NCBI GenBank assembly: GCA_902630715.1
Contig: CACOVO010000003.1
Span: 1-64,000 of the forward strand
Source of the DNA: an uncultured SAR86 cluster bacterium
Lineage (GTDB): Bacteria; Pseudomonadota; Gammaproteobacteria; Magnimaribacterales; Magnimaribacteraceae
Reading direction: 5' to 3'
DNA length: 64,000 nt
Positions 35,129 through 44,278 of the stretch are shown piece after piece. Numbering within the stretch: the first letter of the stretch is position 1; the number at the start of each line of letters is the position of its first letter. Under the pieces are notes generated by a model. The model was not told where the DNA came from. It did not search any database and worked only from the letters and a program-made list of their open reading frames with translations. The translations under genes were made by a program, and so were the position numbers.

Positions 35129-36530
35129 TTTTATTCCAAGTTGATGCTTGTTCTATTTGCAAACTTAGACTTAATAGCAGTCGATCTTCTCCTAATCGAC
35201 TCGATAGCTGAACACCGATAGGAAGACCTTCTTCATCTGTCGCACAAGGTAAAGTTATCGCAGGAGCGCCGGAGATGTTTTGATACTTAGTATAAGGAAG
35301 AAACTCAATTATCCTTTCCCAATGTGTCTCGCCGTCAACTTCAGGCCCAAATTTACCTAAGGGCGGCGTTGTTGTGCCGAGAGTTGGTGTCAGGAGAATG
35401 TCATATTTTTCAAATAATTTCTCATAATCACTTGCAAATTGTCTGAGTCTGCGAAATGCAAAAGGAATTTTGTGAAGACTTTTCCAATGTTTTTTTACAA
35501 GATATTTTGGCCACTGTTCTAACTTGTTGTGATCAAAATTTGGATTAAACTCCTTCCCGCCTCCATATCGAATATAGAATGCTAAGTGGGACCACAATAG
35601 CCAAAAATCTAAATCAAACCGACTGTAAAAGGGATTAGAAATTATTTCAATATTGTGACCAAGAGATTGACATTTATTTGCTACTTCATGAGCGGCCTTG
35701 ACTAAAATATCTGGACTTTGTCTCCCTGTACAATCTTCAGTAAGTACTGCTATAAGAAGGCTATTTGGTTTTTTTTCAGCAATACCCCCAATAGGTGGAA
35801 ATTCAGTTGCAGGAATGTTTTTTTCAATGGCTGAGTGAAAGGCCCATGTATCTCGAACCGTTCTGGTGACAACCCCATCATGAAGAATATTTGCGGGCAA
35901 GTAACCAGGCACTTCTTTGTCTTTTATTCTGCCTCTAGAAGCTTTCATTCCAACGAGACCACAACATGATGCAGGAATTCTTATTGAACCTGCTCCGTCA
36001 TTTGCATGTGCGATTGGAATTACTCCAGCTGCAACCAATGCAGAACTTCCTCCTGATGACCCACCAGTTGAATAAGCAGTATTCCAAGGATTACATGTCG
36101 AACCAAATCGGTTGCTTTCAGTCGTTCCTGTTAATCCAAATTCAGGAGTAGTTGTTGTACCCAAACAATTAAGTCCTGTATCTAAAATCTGTTGAGCAGC
36201 TCTAGAAGTTTTGGTTGATTTTTCTCCAGGCAAAGTTGAACTGCCAAGGAATAAAGGCAGACCTTGGACTTCATCGGTATCTTTTATGAATGTCGGAACT
36301 CCATTGAACATGCCCGAAAAAGTACCTTGAGATCTATTGAGAGCAGAGTCGAAATCTTCTGCCACTATTGCATTTAAATCCTGATTTACCGATTTTGCTC
36401 TAGCTATAGAATCTTCTGTAACTGTCTTAACATCCAATATACCCGATTTAATCTTTTCTGCTATACCTAGGGCATCGTCTTGTCCGAGAGAGTCCTCCTT
36501 ATAGGCACTTACCATAGTTTTTGAATCCAT
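35121..36530 (-). CDS. Amidase-signature-family hydrolase
   Basis: 469 aa from the ATG at 36530 (a TTG six bases upstream is less likely). The amidase signature is clear: catalytic Lys in PTFIKDTDE (about residue 85), then the Gly/Ser-rich GGSSGGSSALVAAG (about 160) and the DGAGSIRIPASCCGLVG block with the nucleophilic Ser. It hydrolyses a carboxamide or activates one, as in GatA-like enzymes. There is no GatB/GatC neighbour, so a catabolic amidase is more likely. It stands alone, divergent from the copper amine oxidase gene. Confidence 0.9.
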   Translation of the reverse strand: MDSKTMVSAYKEDSLGQDDALGIAEKIKSGILDVKTVTEDSIARAKSVNQDLNAIVAEDFDSALNRSQGTFSGMFNGVPTFIKDTDEVQGLPLFLGSSTLPGEKSTKTSRAAQQILDTGLNCLGTTTTPEFGLTGTTESNRFGSTCNPWNTAYSTGGSSGGSSALVAAGVIPIAHANDGAGSIRIPASCCGLVGMKASRGRIKDKEVPGYLPANILHDGVVTRTVRDTWAFHSAIEKNIPATEFPPIGGIAEKKPNSLLIAVLTEDCTGRQSPDILVKAAHEVANKCQSLGHNIEIISNPFYSRFDLDFWLLWSHLAFYIRYGGGKEFNPNFDHNKLEQWPKYLVKKHWKSLHKIPFAFRRLRQFASDYEKLFEKYDILLTPTLGTTTPPLGKFGPEVDGETHWERIIEFLPYTKYQNISGAPAITLPCATDEEGLPIGVQLSSRLGEDRLLLSLSLQIEQASTWNKIS

Positions 36531-36643
36531 CGTCAATTTTCCACTAGTAAATTATCTATAGCTTACCTTATTTAGAAAAATATTTAGCTTCTATGGAGCG
36601 ATTAGATTCTATAAAATTCTAACTAGATAATTTCGGAGATTTT

Positions 36644-38545
36644 ATGAAACATCCATTAGAACAAATAAGTGCAAGCGAGATAACCGATGCAGTAAATATA
36701 TGCAGAAGTGCAGAAGGTTTTGACGAGGGCTCTTTGTTTGTTGGCATAAGCCTCATCGAGCCTCCAAAAGATTTTTTAAGAAATTATGAAGAAGGTCAGG
36801 AATTTCCTAGACACTTAAAAATCAGAGGTATTGATTCAAAGAGCGACGGTGGATTTGTGGCTATTATTGATGTTCTGGGTAAAGAAATTATCAGCCTGGA
36901 TAGAGTCTCTGAAAAGGCACAAACTACTTACAGCATGGCTGAAGTGTTCATGGCACTTGAATTAACGAAAGCCGATGAACGTTACCAAGAGGCTTTGAAG
37001 AAGAGGGGTATAACAGATATGGGGCTTGTTCAGATAGATCCTTGGCCAGGCGGAGGTATAGTTCATGAAAGTATCAAGCCCGGTCATAGAGCTTTAAAAA
37101 CAATTTCTTTTTTAAGAGAGAATGAGACAGACAATGCTTACGCAAAACCAATCAACGGAGTAATTTCCCATGTTGATTTAACTCTCAAAGAGGTTACACA
37201 TGTCGATGATTATGGCGCAGTTGAAATACCCAAAGCTCATGGCAGATATGATGCTGACTCTCAAACCGCACTTAGACAACAACCAAAAAAGATAGATATT
37301 ACCCAACCTGATGGACCTGGCTTTGAAATAGATGGGAATTTAATTTCATGGGAGGGGTGGCAAGTAAGGGCTTCTGTAAGTCCTGATGAAGGGCCTGTTC
37401 TTCATCAAATATCGCTCAATGGAAGAGCGATTGTACACAGAGCTGCTCTTTCAGATATGGTTGTACCCTATGGCTCAGCTGATCCCATGCACAGCTGGAA
37501 GGCAGTACATGATGGCACTGAGTATGGTTTTGGAACATTGGTGAATTCTTTAACTCTAGGTTGCGATTGTTTGGGTGAGATACATTATCTAGATGCCAAT
37601 ATGCTCTTATTTGATGGTTCTGTGAATACAATTGAAAATGCGATTTGTATACATGAAGAAGATTATGGCATCCAATGGAAACACACAGATATAAATATGT
37701 TGGGTGCAAATGAAGTTAGACGTTCAAGAAGATTAGTCATCAGTTCAATTGCAACTATCGGGAATTATGATTATGGCCTTTTTTGGTATCTTTACCTTGA
37801 TGGTACCGTTCAATGCGAAGTTAAGCTAACGGGCATAGTCGGTATAAGTGCATATGATGAAAAAATTCATAAAAGTGGTCAGGATTTTCGGATTTCTGAG
37901 GAATTAGTTTCTCCTATTCACCAACATTTATTTTGCGTGAGATTAGATTGGGATTTAGAGGGCGGAAATAATCAACTATATGAAACCAATGTAGAGGCTC
38001 TACCTATCGATGAGAATAATCCACATGGTATGCAGCTTAGTGCAGTATCTACTCACTTAAAATCAGAGAGTGAAGCTAAAAGAGATGTCTCTGTCTCTTC
38101 AAGCAGGGTCTGGAAAGTCATTAATTCGAATAAAACAAATTCTTTCGGCATGCCGGTCGGCTATAAGCTTTTACCAGGAAATACACCAACATTGCTCGCT
38201 CATCCTGATTCTCCTCCGGGAATAAGAGCTTCTTTTGCTAAGCATAATTTGTGGGCTACTCCTTTCAATCAAGGCGAGATGTCGGCTGGAGGAGAAAATT
38301 CGGTAATGCATTCCGGGGAAGGAGGACTTGACGATATTACCTCTTCGGATCGCGATATAAGAGAGTGTGATTTAGTTACTTGGTATACATTTGGAGTTAC
38401 GCATACTCCTCGACCGGAGGATTGGCCTGTTATGCCTGTTGAATATTGCGGTTTTCATTTAATTCCAGTTGGTTTTTTTGAGAAAAATCCAACAATTAAT
38501 TTACCTCCATCCTGCAATGCAAAAAGTAAATCAAATAAAGATTGA
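36644..38545 (+). CDS. Copper-containing primary-amine oxidase
   Basis: 633 aa, typical for bacterial copper amine oxidases. The topaquinone precursor Tyr is in TIGNYDYGLFW (about residue 380). The catalytic-base region is HDGTEYGFGT (about 290), a Cys pair lies in LGCDCLGEIHY, and the copper His residues are HQHLFC (about 428) and VTHTPRPEDWPVMP (about 590). It oxidises primary amines to aldehydes, giving H2O2 and ammonia. No signal peptide is seen, so it may be cytosolic. A GGAG ribosome site precedes the ATG. Confidence 0.92.
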   Translation: MKHPLEQISASEITDAVNICRSAEGFDEGSLFVGISLIEPPKDFLRNYEEGQEFPRHLKIRGIDSKSDGGFVAIIDVLGKEIISLDRVSEKAQTTYSMAEVFMALELTKADERYQEALKKRGITDMGLVQIDPWPGGGIVHESIKPGHRALKTISFLRENETDNAYAKPINGVISHVDLTLKEVTHVDDYGAVEIPKAHGRYDADSQTALRQQPKKIDITQPDGPGFEIDGNLISWEGWQVRASVSPDEGPVLHQISLNGRAIVHRAALSDMVVPYGSADPMHSWKAVHDGTEYGFGTLVNSLTLGCDCLGEIHYLDANMLLFDGSVNTIENAICIHEEDYGIQWKHTDINMLGANEVRRSRRLVISSIATIGNYDYGLFWYLYLDGTVQCEVKLTGIVGISAYDEKIHKSGQDFRISEELVSPIHQHLFCVRLDWDLEGGNNQLYETNVEALPIDENNPHGMQLSAVSTHLKSESEAKRDVSVSSSRVWKVINSNKTNSFGMPVGYKLLPGNTPTLLAHPDSPPGIRASFAKHNLWATPFNQGEMSAGGENSVMHSGEGGLDDITSSDRDIRECDLVTWYTFGVTHTPRPEDWPVMPVEYCGFHLIPVGFFEKNPTINLPPSCNAKSKSNKD

Positions 38546-38553
38546 ACACTTTG

Positions 38554-39426
38554 ATGCCGAAATATTTAAAATTCACTGACGTAGAAATACATGAACTAAA
38601 GTCGGAGATAATTGGAGAGACTTTTGAGATTTTAGTAAAGCAACCTGATCCAGAAGTGCTTGCTTTATTTGATGATGAACCTCTACCAGTGATTTACGGC
38701 ACTGATGCAAACATATCAGCTGGGAGTTATATCGATACGATTGATGGTTTGCTTCTGGGCGGAGAAATTCCTCCCGTTCTCTTCATAGGTATAAGGTATA
38801 AATTAGGTGATGAGCCGGACTTCATGCAGTTTGTTACTAGCAGAACCCGTGAATTCACACCTGCAGAAGATACAGAAAATCAAAAATTAATAGAGCAAAT
38901 GACTCTCAGAGAGGTTAAGGGTGGAGGCGCTGAAAACTTTTTAAAATTTTTAACAACTGAATTAAGAGACTGGGTATCGGAGAGATTTAATGTCTCAGAT
39001 GATACTACATACATAGGCGACTCAATGGGTGGTTTGTTTGGGCTTTATACATTATTTACAGAACCAAAGGCTTTCAAGCGTTACGTTATTGGTAGCCCAT
39101 GGCAAGAATGGAATCACCCTGCAACTTTTGAGCTTGAGAAAAAGTATGCAGAGAATAATGATGACATGGAAGCTATCGTTTATATGGCCTCAGGTGCCGA
39201 AGAGCACATCATCGGTCCTCATTTAGAAAAAATGAACACTGTTATGGTCGAGATATTTTCCAAAGCTAAGACTGCAGAATATACTCATCAAATGATAGAG
39301 AAGTTAGAAGAAAGGAAGTATCCGAATCTTAATCTGAAGGGTCAGATTTTAGAGGATGAAACTCACTTCACCATTATGGGTGCCTTGTTTGCAAGGGGTC
39401 TGAGGTATGTATTTAATGTTGATTGA
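38554..39426 (+). CDS. Esterase D-like alpha/beta hydrolase
   Basis: 290 aa from ATG 38554 (a TTG at 38542 overlapping the amine oxidase stop is possible). The structure fits the putative esterase (IroE/Fes-like) family: PVIYGTDANISAGSYIDTIDGLL near the start, the nucleophile elbow GDSMGGLFGLYTLF (about 150), and a C-terminal His in ETHFTIMGALFARGL. It follows the copper amine oxidase by 8 bases or less, so both are probably in one transcript. Confidence 0.78.
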   Translation: MPKYLKFTDVEIHELKSEIIGETFEILVKQPDPEVLALFDDEPLPVIYGTDANISAGSYIDTIDGLLLGGEIPPVLFIGIRYKLGDEPDFMQFVTSRTREFTPAEDTENQKLIEQMTLREVKGGGAENFLKFLTTELRDWVSERFNVSDDTTYIGDSMGGLFGLYTLFTEPKAFKRYVIGSPWQEWNHPATFELEKKYAENNDDMEAIVYMASGAEEHIIGPHLEKMNTVMVEIFSKAKTAEYTHQMIEKLEERKYPNLNLKGQILEDETHFTIMGALFARGLRYVFNVD

Positions 39427-39431
39427 TTAAT

Positions 39432-40454
39432 ATGAAGAATTTAAAAAATAGAAAATGGACTTTGGCTAAGCGACCCGTTGGTATGGTCGGAGAACATAAC
39501 TTTTCTTTTGAGGAAGAAGAAGTGCGGGATATTGAAGAAGGTGAGTTTTTAATAAAAAATTTGTATCTTAGTTTCGATCCTGCTCAAAGAGGCTGGATGG
39601 AAGACAGAAAAAGTTATGTACCTCCTGTTGGTATAGGAGAAGTCATGAGAGCCGGTTCTGTTGGTCAAGTGATTGAATCGAATAATCCCAATTACGGTGT
39701 AGGAGATAAAGTACAGGGCACATTCGGTTGGCAAGAATATGCGATATCAGACGGGAAAGGTATTTTAAACGCTACCATTATTCCGGAAGGTGCCTCTCTT
39801 ACTGCGCCTTTGAGCGTATTTGGGATAACAGGTTTAACAGCTTACTTTGGATTACTAGATATCTGTCACCCAGAAGAAGGTAATACTGTTCTTGTGTCAG
39901 GTGCAGCAGGCTCTACTGGATCAATAGCTGCACAGATTGCAAAGTTAAAGGGCTGCAGAGTCATAGGAGTAGCCGGAGGTGCCGAGAAATGTAGATGGTT
40001 AACTGAAGAGGCAAAAATAGATGGAGCAATAGATTACAAAGCCGCTAATTTGGCGGAAGTGATTCCAGAATTATGTCCAGAAGGTATCGATGTTATTTTC
40101 GACAATGTAGGTGGTAATTTTTTAGATACAGCTCTCATGAATATTAATCAGAGTGCCAGAATTGCAATTTGTGGCGCTATATCAGGTTATAACAACGAAA
40201 CGCCGGCCCCAGGTCCTTCGAATTACACGGCTTTGATCATTCAAAGAGCAAAAATGGAAGGTTTTATCGTCCTTGACTACATGGATAGATTCCCAGAGGC
40301 AATAGCGGAGTTAATGCAATGGGTGCAAGAAGGGAAAATAATTTACCAAGAAGACATACAAGAAGGAATCGAGAATGCACCTGAAACCCTTTTGAGACTT
40401 TATACGGGTAAAAATGTTGGCAAACAACTTCTTAAAATCGCTGACCCTGATTGA
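39432..40454 (+). CDS. NADPH-dependent MDR oxidoreductase (CurA/prostaglandin-reductase type)
   Basis: 340 aa from ATG 39432. LSFDPAQRGWMED and VMRAGSVGQVIESN are signatures of the zinc-free leukotriene-B4-dehydrogenase / CurA branch, followed by the nucleotide site VSGAAGSTGSIAAQIAKLKGC and IFDNVGGNFLD. It reduces 2-enals, 2-enones or similar. It is encoded just after the amine oxidase and esterase genes (5 bases after the esterase stop), so reduction of an aldehyde-derived product is plausible. Confidence 0.88.
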   Translation: MKNLKNRKWTLAKRPVGMVGEHNFSFEEEEVRDIEEGEFLIKNLYLSFDPAQRGWMEDRKSYVPPVGIGEVMRAGSVGQVIESNNPNYGVGDKVQGTFGWQEYAISDGKGILNATIIPEGASLTAPLSVFGITGLTAYFGLLDICHPEEGNTVLVSGAAGSTGSIAAQIAKLKGCRVIGVAGGAEKCRWLTEEAKIDGAIDYKAANLAEVIPELCPEGIDVIFDNVGGNFLDTALMNINQSARIAICGAISGYNNETPAPGPSNYTALIIQRAKMEGFIVLDYMDRFPEAIAELMQWVQEGKIIYQEDIQEGIENAPETLLRLYTGKNVGKQLLKIADPD

Positions 40455-40491
40455 TTTATGACCCCGTACTTTTCTAAATTCTATTTTGATT

Positions 40492-41028
40492 ATGAGTGTT
40501 AGAGAAATTATAAAAATGGGTAATCCTGTTTTGAGGGAGATAGCTGAAGATTTCTCTCCTAAAGAAATACTCAGTGAAGAGACACAATCTTTAGTTGAAG
40601 ACATGTGGGATTCTATGGAAGCAGCAGGTGGTATTGGTCTAGCGGCACCGCAAATAGGAATTTCAAAGCAACTTGCAGTCATTAGACTTCAAGAACAATC
40701 AGAAAGATATCCTGATATGAAAGACAGCGAGGACTTCGTGATTTTCAATCCTAAAATAACAGTGCTTGATGAAACCGAGCAGGGTTTCTGGGAAGGTTGC
40801 CTTAGTATTCCTGGTTTGAGAGGGTATGTCGAAAGACCAAGAAACATAAGAGTGGATTATCTTGACGAAGATGCAAAACCTAAATCAATTGAGATTGATG
40901 AATTTTTGGCAACAGTATTTCAACATGAAATAGACCATTTAATCGGCAGGCTATATGTTGATAGGATGAAAGACATAACCACTTTGACCTATGAAGATGA
41001 AATGGTTCTAGAGTCAGCAGAGAATTAG
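40492..41028 (+). CDS. def: Peptide deformylase
   Basis: 178 aa from ATG 40492. All three motifs are intact: GIGLAAPQIG (about residue 46), EGCLSIPG (metal Cys, about 101) and QHEIDHL (two metal His and the catalytic Glu, about 145). It removes the formyl group from nascent proteins. It is not next to fmt, its common partner, and lies in a catabolic neighbourhood, so it may be a second copy in the genome. Confidence 0.94.
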   Translation: MSVREIIKMGNPVLREIAEDFSPKEILSEETQSLVEDMWDSMEAAGGIGLAAPQIGISKQLAVIRLQEQSERYPDMKDSEDFVIFNPKITVLDETEQGFWEGCLSIPGLRGYVERPRNIRVDYLDEDAKPKSIEIDEFLATVFQHEIDHLIGRLYVDRMKDITTLTYEDEMVLESAEN

Positions 41029-41051
41029 AATTCGAGAATTAGGGGAGAATA

Positions 41052-42119
41052 ATGGAAATTGAAGACAGAATTAGAGCAGCATGGGAAGGAAGAATCTCTG
41101 GCTGCCTTCTCGGAAAACCTGTTGAAATGGTTTCGATGAGAGAAGGACCAATTGGTCTGAATAATTTCTTAGAAGAGTCCGGATCACTTCCACTTAGAGA
41201 TTATGTGAAGTATATGGATCATCCTTTACTTAGAGGTGCGAATAAGAGGTGTTGCTTAGGAATGATAGATAAGGCCGAGGTCGATGATGACATAACATAT
41301 CTTGTCTTAGCTTTAATGATGATGGAACAGTATGGATTAGACCTTACTACCGATGATGTAGCACGGTCTTGGATAAATCTGCTTCCAGTTGGAGCGACTT
41401 TTACTGCCGAGAGAGATTCATATCTTAAACTAATCGAAAAATCGAATATGGCTTATCAGTTTGGGGGTCCTAGAGACTTTGATTTTGAAGAAATTAATGA
41501 TGGCGAATATAACGATTGGATAGGGGCTCAAATAAGGATCGATATGTATGGTTGGTTGCTTCCGGGTAAACCTAAATTGGCAGCAGATCTTGCTAGGAGA
41601 GATGCGATGCTTTCTCATAGGTCTTGTGCAGTTGAAGCATCTGCATATATTGCTGCACTCTGTGCCTTAGTACCCGTCTCCTCGACTAGAGAGGAAGCTG
41701 TAGATGCCGCTTTAGAACTTATAGAAAAGGACTCTCTTGCTTATGAGGCAGTTAAGATTGGTATCCAATTCAAGAATAAAGATGCTTCTAATTTACATGA
41801 TCATTATGGTGACATGTCTCCTGTTCACAGTTTAAATAACTTAGCCGTGGTGGTTTGGGCTTTTTTGTCTTTTCAGGATTCGTTTGACGAAGCGATAGGT
41901 GAAACTATTTGTTGTGGATGGGACACCGATTGCACAGGGGCTACAGTGGGAGGCTTAATTGGCTTGGATAAAGGTACTATCCCAAACTCTTGGACAGAGC
42001 CATGGCAGGGAAGAGTAACAACAGCAATTGCAGGAGTGGGTGAACTGAAACTTGATCATTTAATCGAAAGAACCTGTATTTTAGTCAAAAAGTTTTCTGC
42101 TGAATCTGATCTTAAATAA
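41052..42119 (+). CDS. ADP-ribosylglycohydrolase-family protein
   Basis: 355 aa. DraG/ARH-type motifs: AAWEGRISGCLLGKPVE at the N-terminus, the metal motif DDDITYLVLA (about residue 77) and GWDTDCTGATVGGLIG (about 295) with the second Asp set. The family hydrolyses ADP-ribosyl groups using two Mg ions. Next to a ribokinase-like and a nucleoside hydrolase gene, a role in freeing ribose from ADP-ribose-type compounds is likely. A GGGGAG ribosome site precedes the ATG. Confidence 0.88.
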   Translation: MEIEDRIRAAWEGRISGCLLGKPVEMVSMREGPIGLNNFLEESGSLPLRDYVKYMDHPLLRGANKRCCLGMIDKAEVDDDITYLVLALMMMEQYGLDLTTDDVARSWINLLPVGATFTAERDSYLKLIEKSNMAYQFGGPRDFDFEEINDGEYNDWIGAQIRIDMYGWLLPGKPKLAADLARRDAMLSHRSCAVEASAYIAALCALVPVSSTREEAVDAALELIEKDSLAYEAVKIGIQFKNKDASNLHDHYGDMSPVHSLNNLAVVVWAFLSFQDSFDEAIGETICCGWDTDCTGATVGGLIGLDKGTIPNSWTEPWQGRVTTAIAGVGELKLDHLIERTCILVKKFSAESDLK

Positions 42120-42125
42120 CTTCTA

Positions 42126-43040
42126 ATGCAAAATCGCATTTCTGTATTCGGAAGTATAAATATGGACTTGGTTATATATAGTGATTCCAGTCCATCTGAA
42201 GGAGAGACTATATTTGGAAATAACTTTGAAACTTTCCTTGGAGGAAAAGGGGCCAATCAAGCTGTTGCTGCGGCGCGAATGGGCTCAGAGGTTTCATTTG
42301 TTGGCAAAGTTGGTAGTGATTTATTTGGGAAAATATTAAAGGAAAAATTAGAATTAGAAGATATAGAAACTGAGTTACTTCAAGCGCATACCGGCGAGTC
42401 AGGAGTTGCCTTTATTAATGTCATAGAGAGCACTGCGCAAAACCAAATCACAGTTATCTCAGGTGCAAATTCTCATGCTCAATCAGATCAATTAAGTGAC
42501 GAAGCCCTCTCTTCATCAGAAATAATTCTTTCTCAACTAGAGGTGCCCCTGCAAGAAATAGAAAAACTATTTTCGAGAGCTTCCAATAAAGGTTGTTTGC
42601 GCATTTTGAATGTTGCGCCTGCTTTGCAGCTTAGTGAAACTCTATTTAATGAAACAGATATATTTTTAGTAAATGAACTGGAGTTATCAGCATTATCTAA
42701 TAAACCCCTAAATTTAGATGACATAAGCTCCATAAAAGAGTGTATTGATTCCTTGCAACTGAATGATGATCAGTCAATAGTTGTGACATTGGGTTCTAAG
42801 GGTGTGTATGTGCATCAACATAATAAAAATGAATTTTTCTCGGGTCATAAAGTTAATGCTGTTGACACTACAGGTTCAGGTGATTGCTTCATCGGAGTTA
42901 TGGCAAGTAATATGCTTCTGAGTAAAAATTTATTCGAAGCTGCAGACTTTGCAAATAAAGCTGCATCTCTCTCTGTGACAAAAAAAGGGGCCTCTGTTTC
43001 TATGCCAAGCAGACAAGAAGTTCTAGATTTTTGGAGCTAA
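42126..43040 (+). CDS. rbsK: Ribokinase-like PfkB-family sugar kinase
   Basis: 304 aa. N-terminal GSINMDLVIYSD and GGKGANQAVAAARMG (residues 40-54), the classic PfkB signature 1, and C-terminal DTTGSGDCFIG (about 248) with the catalytic Asp. Sequence and length fit ribokinase: ATP-dependent phosphorylation of ribose to ribose 5-phosphate. It lies 6 bases after the ADP-ribosylglycohydrolase gene. Confidence 0.87.
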   Translation: MQNRISVFGSINMDLVIYSDSSPSEGETIFGNNFETFLGGKGANQAVAAARMGSEVSFVGKVGSDLFGKILKEKLELEDIETELLQAHTGESGVAFINVIESTAQNQITVISGANSHAQSDQLSDEALSSSEIILSQLEVPLQEIEKLFSRASNKGCLRILNVAPALQLSETLFNETDIFLVNELELSALSNKPLNLDDISSIKECIDSLQLNDDQSIVVTLGSKGVYVHQHNKNEFFSGHKVNAVDTTGSGDCFIGVMASNMLLSKNLFEAADFANKAASLSVTKKGASVSMPSRQEVLDFWS

Positions 43041-44017
43041 AGATTTATTAAAAAGTCTAGGACCCTTTCTTGAAATATAGCGTTAAAGGCATCAACATCT
43101 ATATCTAAAGCTACCTCAGAGTTAGGTTTCGGTTTGAATATTTGACCCATAATGGATTCATTGAATTCACTTACCGTTTGTCCGTCTGTATATTCGCCCT
43201 TAGTTTCTACAGTAACAAAAGCATCTTTGAATGTTGCTATTTCTGGCATAAATGAAAGAGCCATAGCCAATGAATCATACAAATGCAGACCTTGATCAAC
43301 TATTTCCTTATTGGGATTTATTTTTAACCATGGATCAACAGACTGCTGCACGAATTGGCAAAAGTCATGTTTATTTGAACCAATTTCGTTGAGCTGCTCT
43401 CTTCCAAATCTTGTTTTATGACAAACATCCAAGGGAACCATTCTTATAGGAATTCCAGAAGCAAAAACTTTTGCAGCTGATTCCGGATCGGCCCATACAT
43501 TAAATTCTGCAGACGGAGTTACATTGCCTTGAACGGTTGCGGCTCCTGCCATCATTGTAATTTTATTAACATGATCAGATAATCCTGGATCCTCATCTAA
43601 TGCATGTGCGATGTTCGTTAAAGGACCTATTGTTACAAGCTCAATTTCACCGGAGTTTTCTTTAGTTATTTCGGTTATAAACTTTGCTGCACCTTTCTTA
43701 TCATTTTCTAATGATACCAGTGGTGTGATTTGCTCCATACCATCCCTATCGCTCAACCATTTTCTTTTCTCATTCCTTTCATCATCATAAGTACCAGGTC
43801 TGCCAGTATGCACAGGTATATTTTTATCTAGCATATCTACAAGATATAGGGCGTTGCTATAGCCTCTTTCAACCGGAACATTTCCTTGAACCGTTGTAAT
43901 TCCCAAAATTTCAAGTTCTGGTGAGTTCATTGCAAGCATAATTGCAAAACAATCTTCCGGATCTCCCCCTTTTGTACCCATTGCTGGGTCAGTATCAATA
44001 ATTATTTTCTTTTTCAT
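43037..44017 (-). CDS. Inosine/uridine-preferring nucleoside hydrolase
   Basis: 326 aa. The calcium-binding N-terminal motif IIIDTDPAMGTKGGDPEDCFAIMLA contains the Asp cluster of the family (with an extra Lys-Gly-Gly insertion compared with the usual DTDPGxDD). TVQGNVPVE and the central EFNVWADPESAAKV follow. It cleaves ribonucleosides to base and ribose. Convergent with and overlapping the ribokinase gene by 4 bases. Confidence 0.88.
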   Translation of the reverse strand: MKKKIIIDTDPAMGTKGGDPEDCFAIMLAMNSPELEILGITTVQGNVPVERGYSNALYLVDMLDKNIPVHTGRPGTYDDERNEKRKWLSDRDGMEQITPLVSLENDKKGAAKFITEITKENSGEIELVTIGPLTNIAHALDEDPGLSDHVNKITMMAGAATVQGNVTPSAEFNVWADPESAAKVFASGIPIRMVPLDVCHKTRFGREQLNEIGSNKHDFCQFVQQSVDPWLKINPNKEIVDQGLHLYDSLAMALSFMPEIATFKDAFVTVETKGEYTDGQTVSEFNESIMGQIFKPKPNSEVALDIDVDAFNAIFQERVLDFLINL

Positions 44018-44059
44018 CTTTCGTGATATGTTAACCCTTTATATAAGTAAAAGGGAGAA

Positions 44060-44278
44060 ATGCTTATGCGGCCTATTGTTGAGACCAAGACCGGTCCCGT
44101 ACGGGGTCTAATCGAAAATTTTAGTGGAACTGAAGGGTATTCTTTCAGAGGCATACCTTATGCGGCAGATACATCGGGTGATAATAGATGGCGCGCTCCG
44201 CAAGATGTAGGAAAAAAAGATATAGATAGGATGGAAGTATATGACCTTCTTAGAGACCACAAATTCTATGGTAACTAA
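44060..44278 (+). pseudogene. Truncated carboxylesterase type B N-terminus
   Basis: 72 codons with ATG and ribosome site (AAAGGGAG). The product reads ETKTGPVRGL, then GYSFRGIPYAADTSGDNRW, the first strands of a type B carboxylesterase (full length about 500 aa). After about residue 60 the match ends and a stop follows, one base before the end of the opposite-strand SDR gene. No catalytic Ser is present, so this is a remnant of a deleted gene. Confidence 0.78.
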
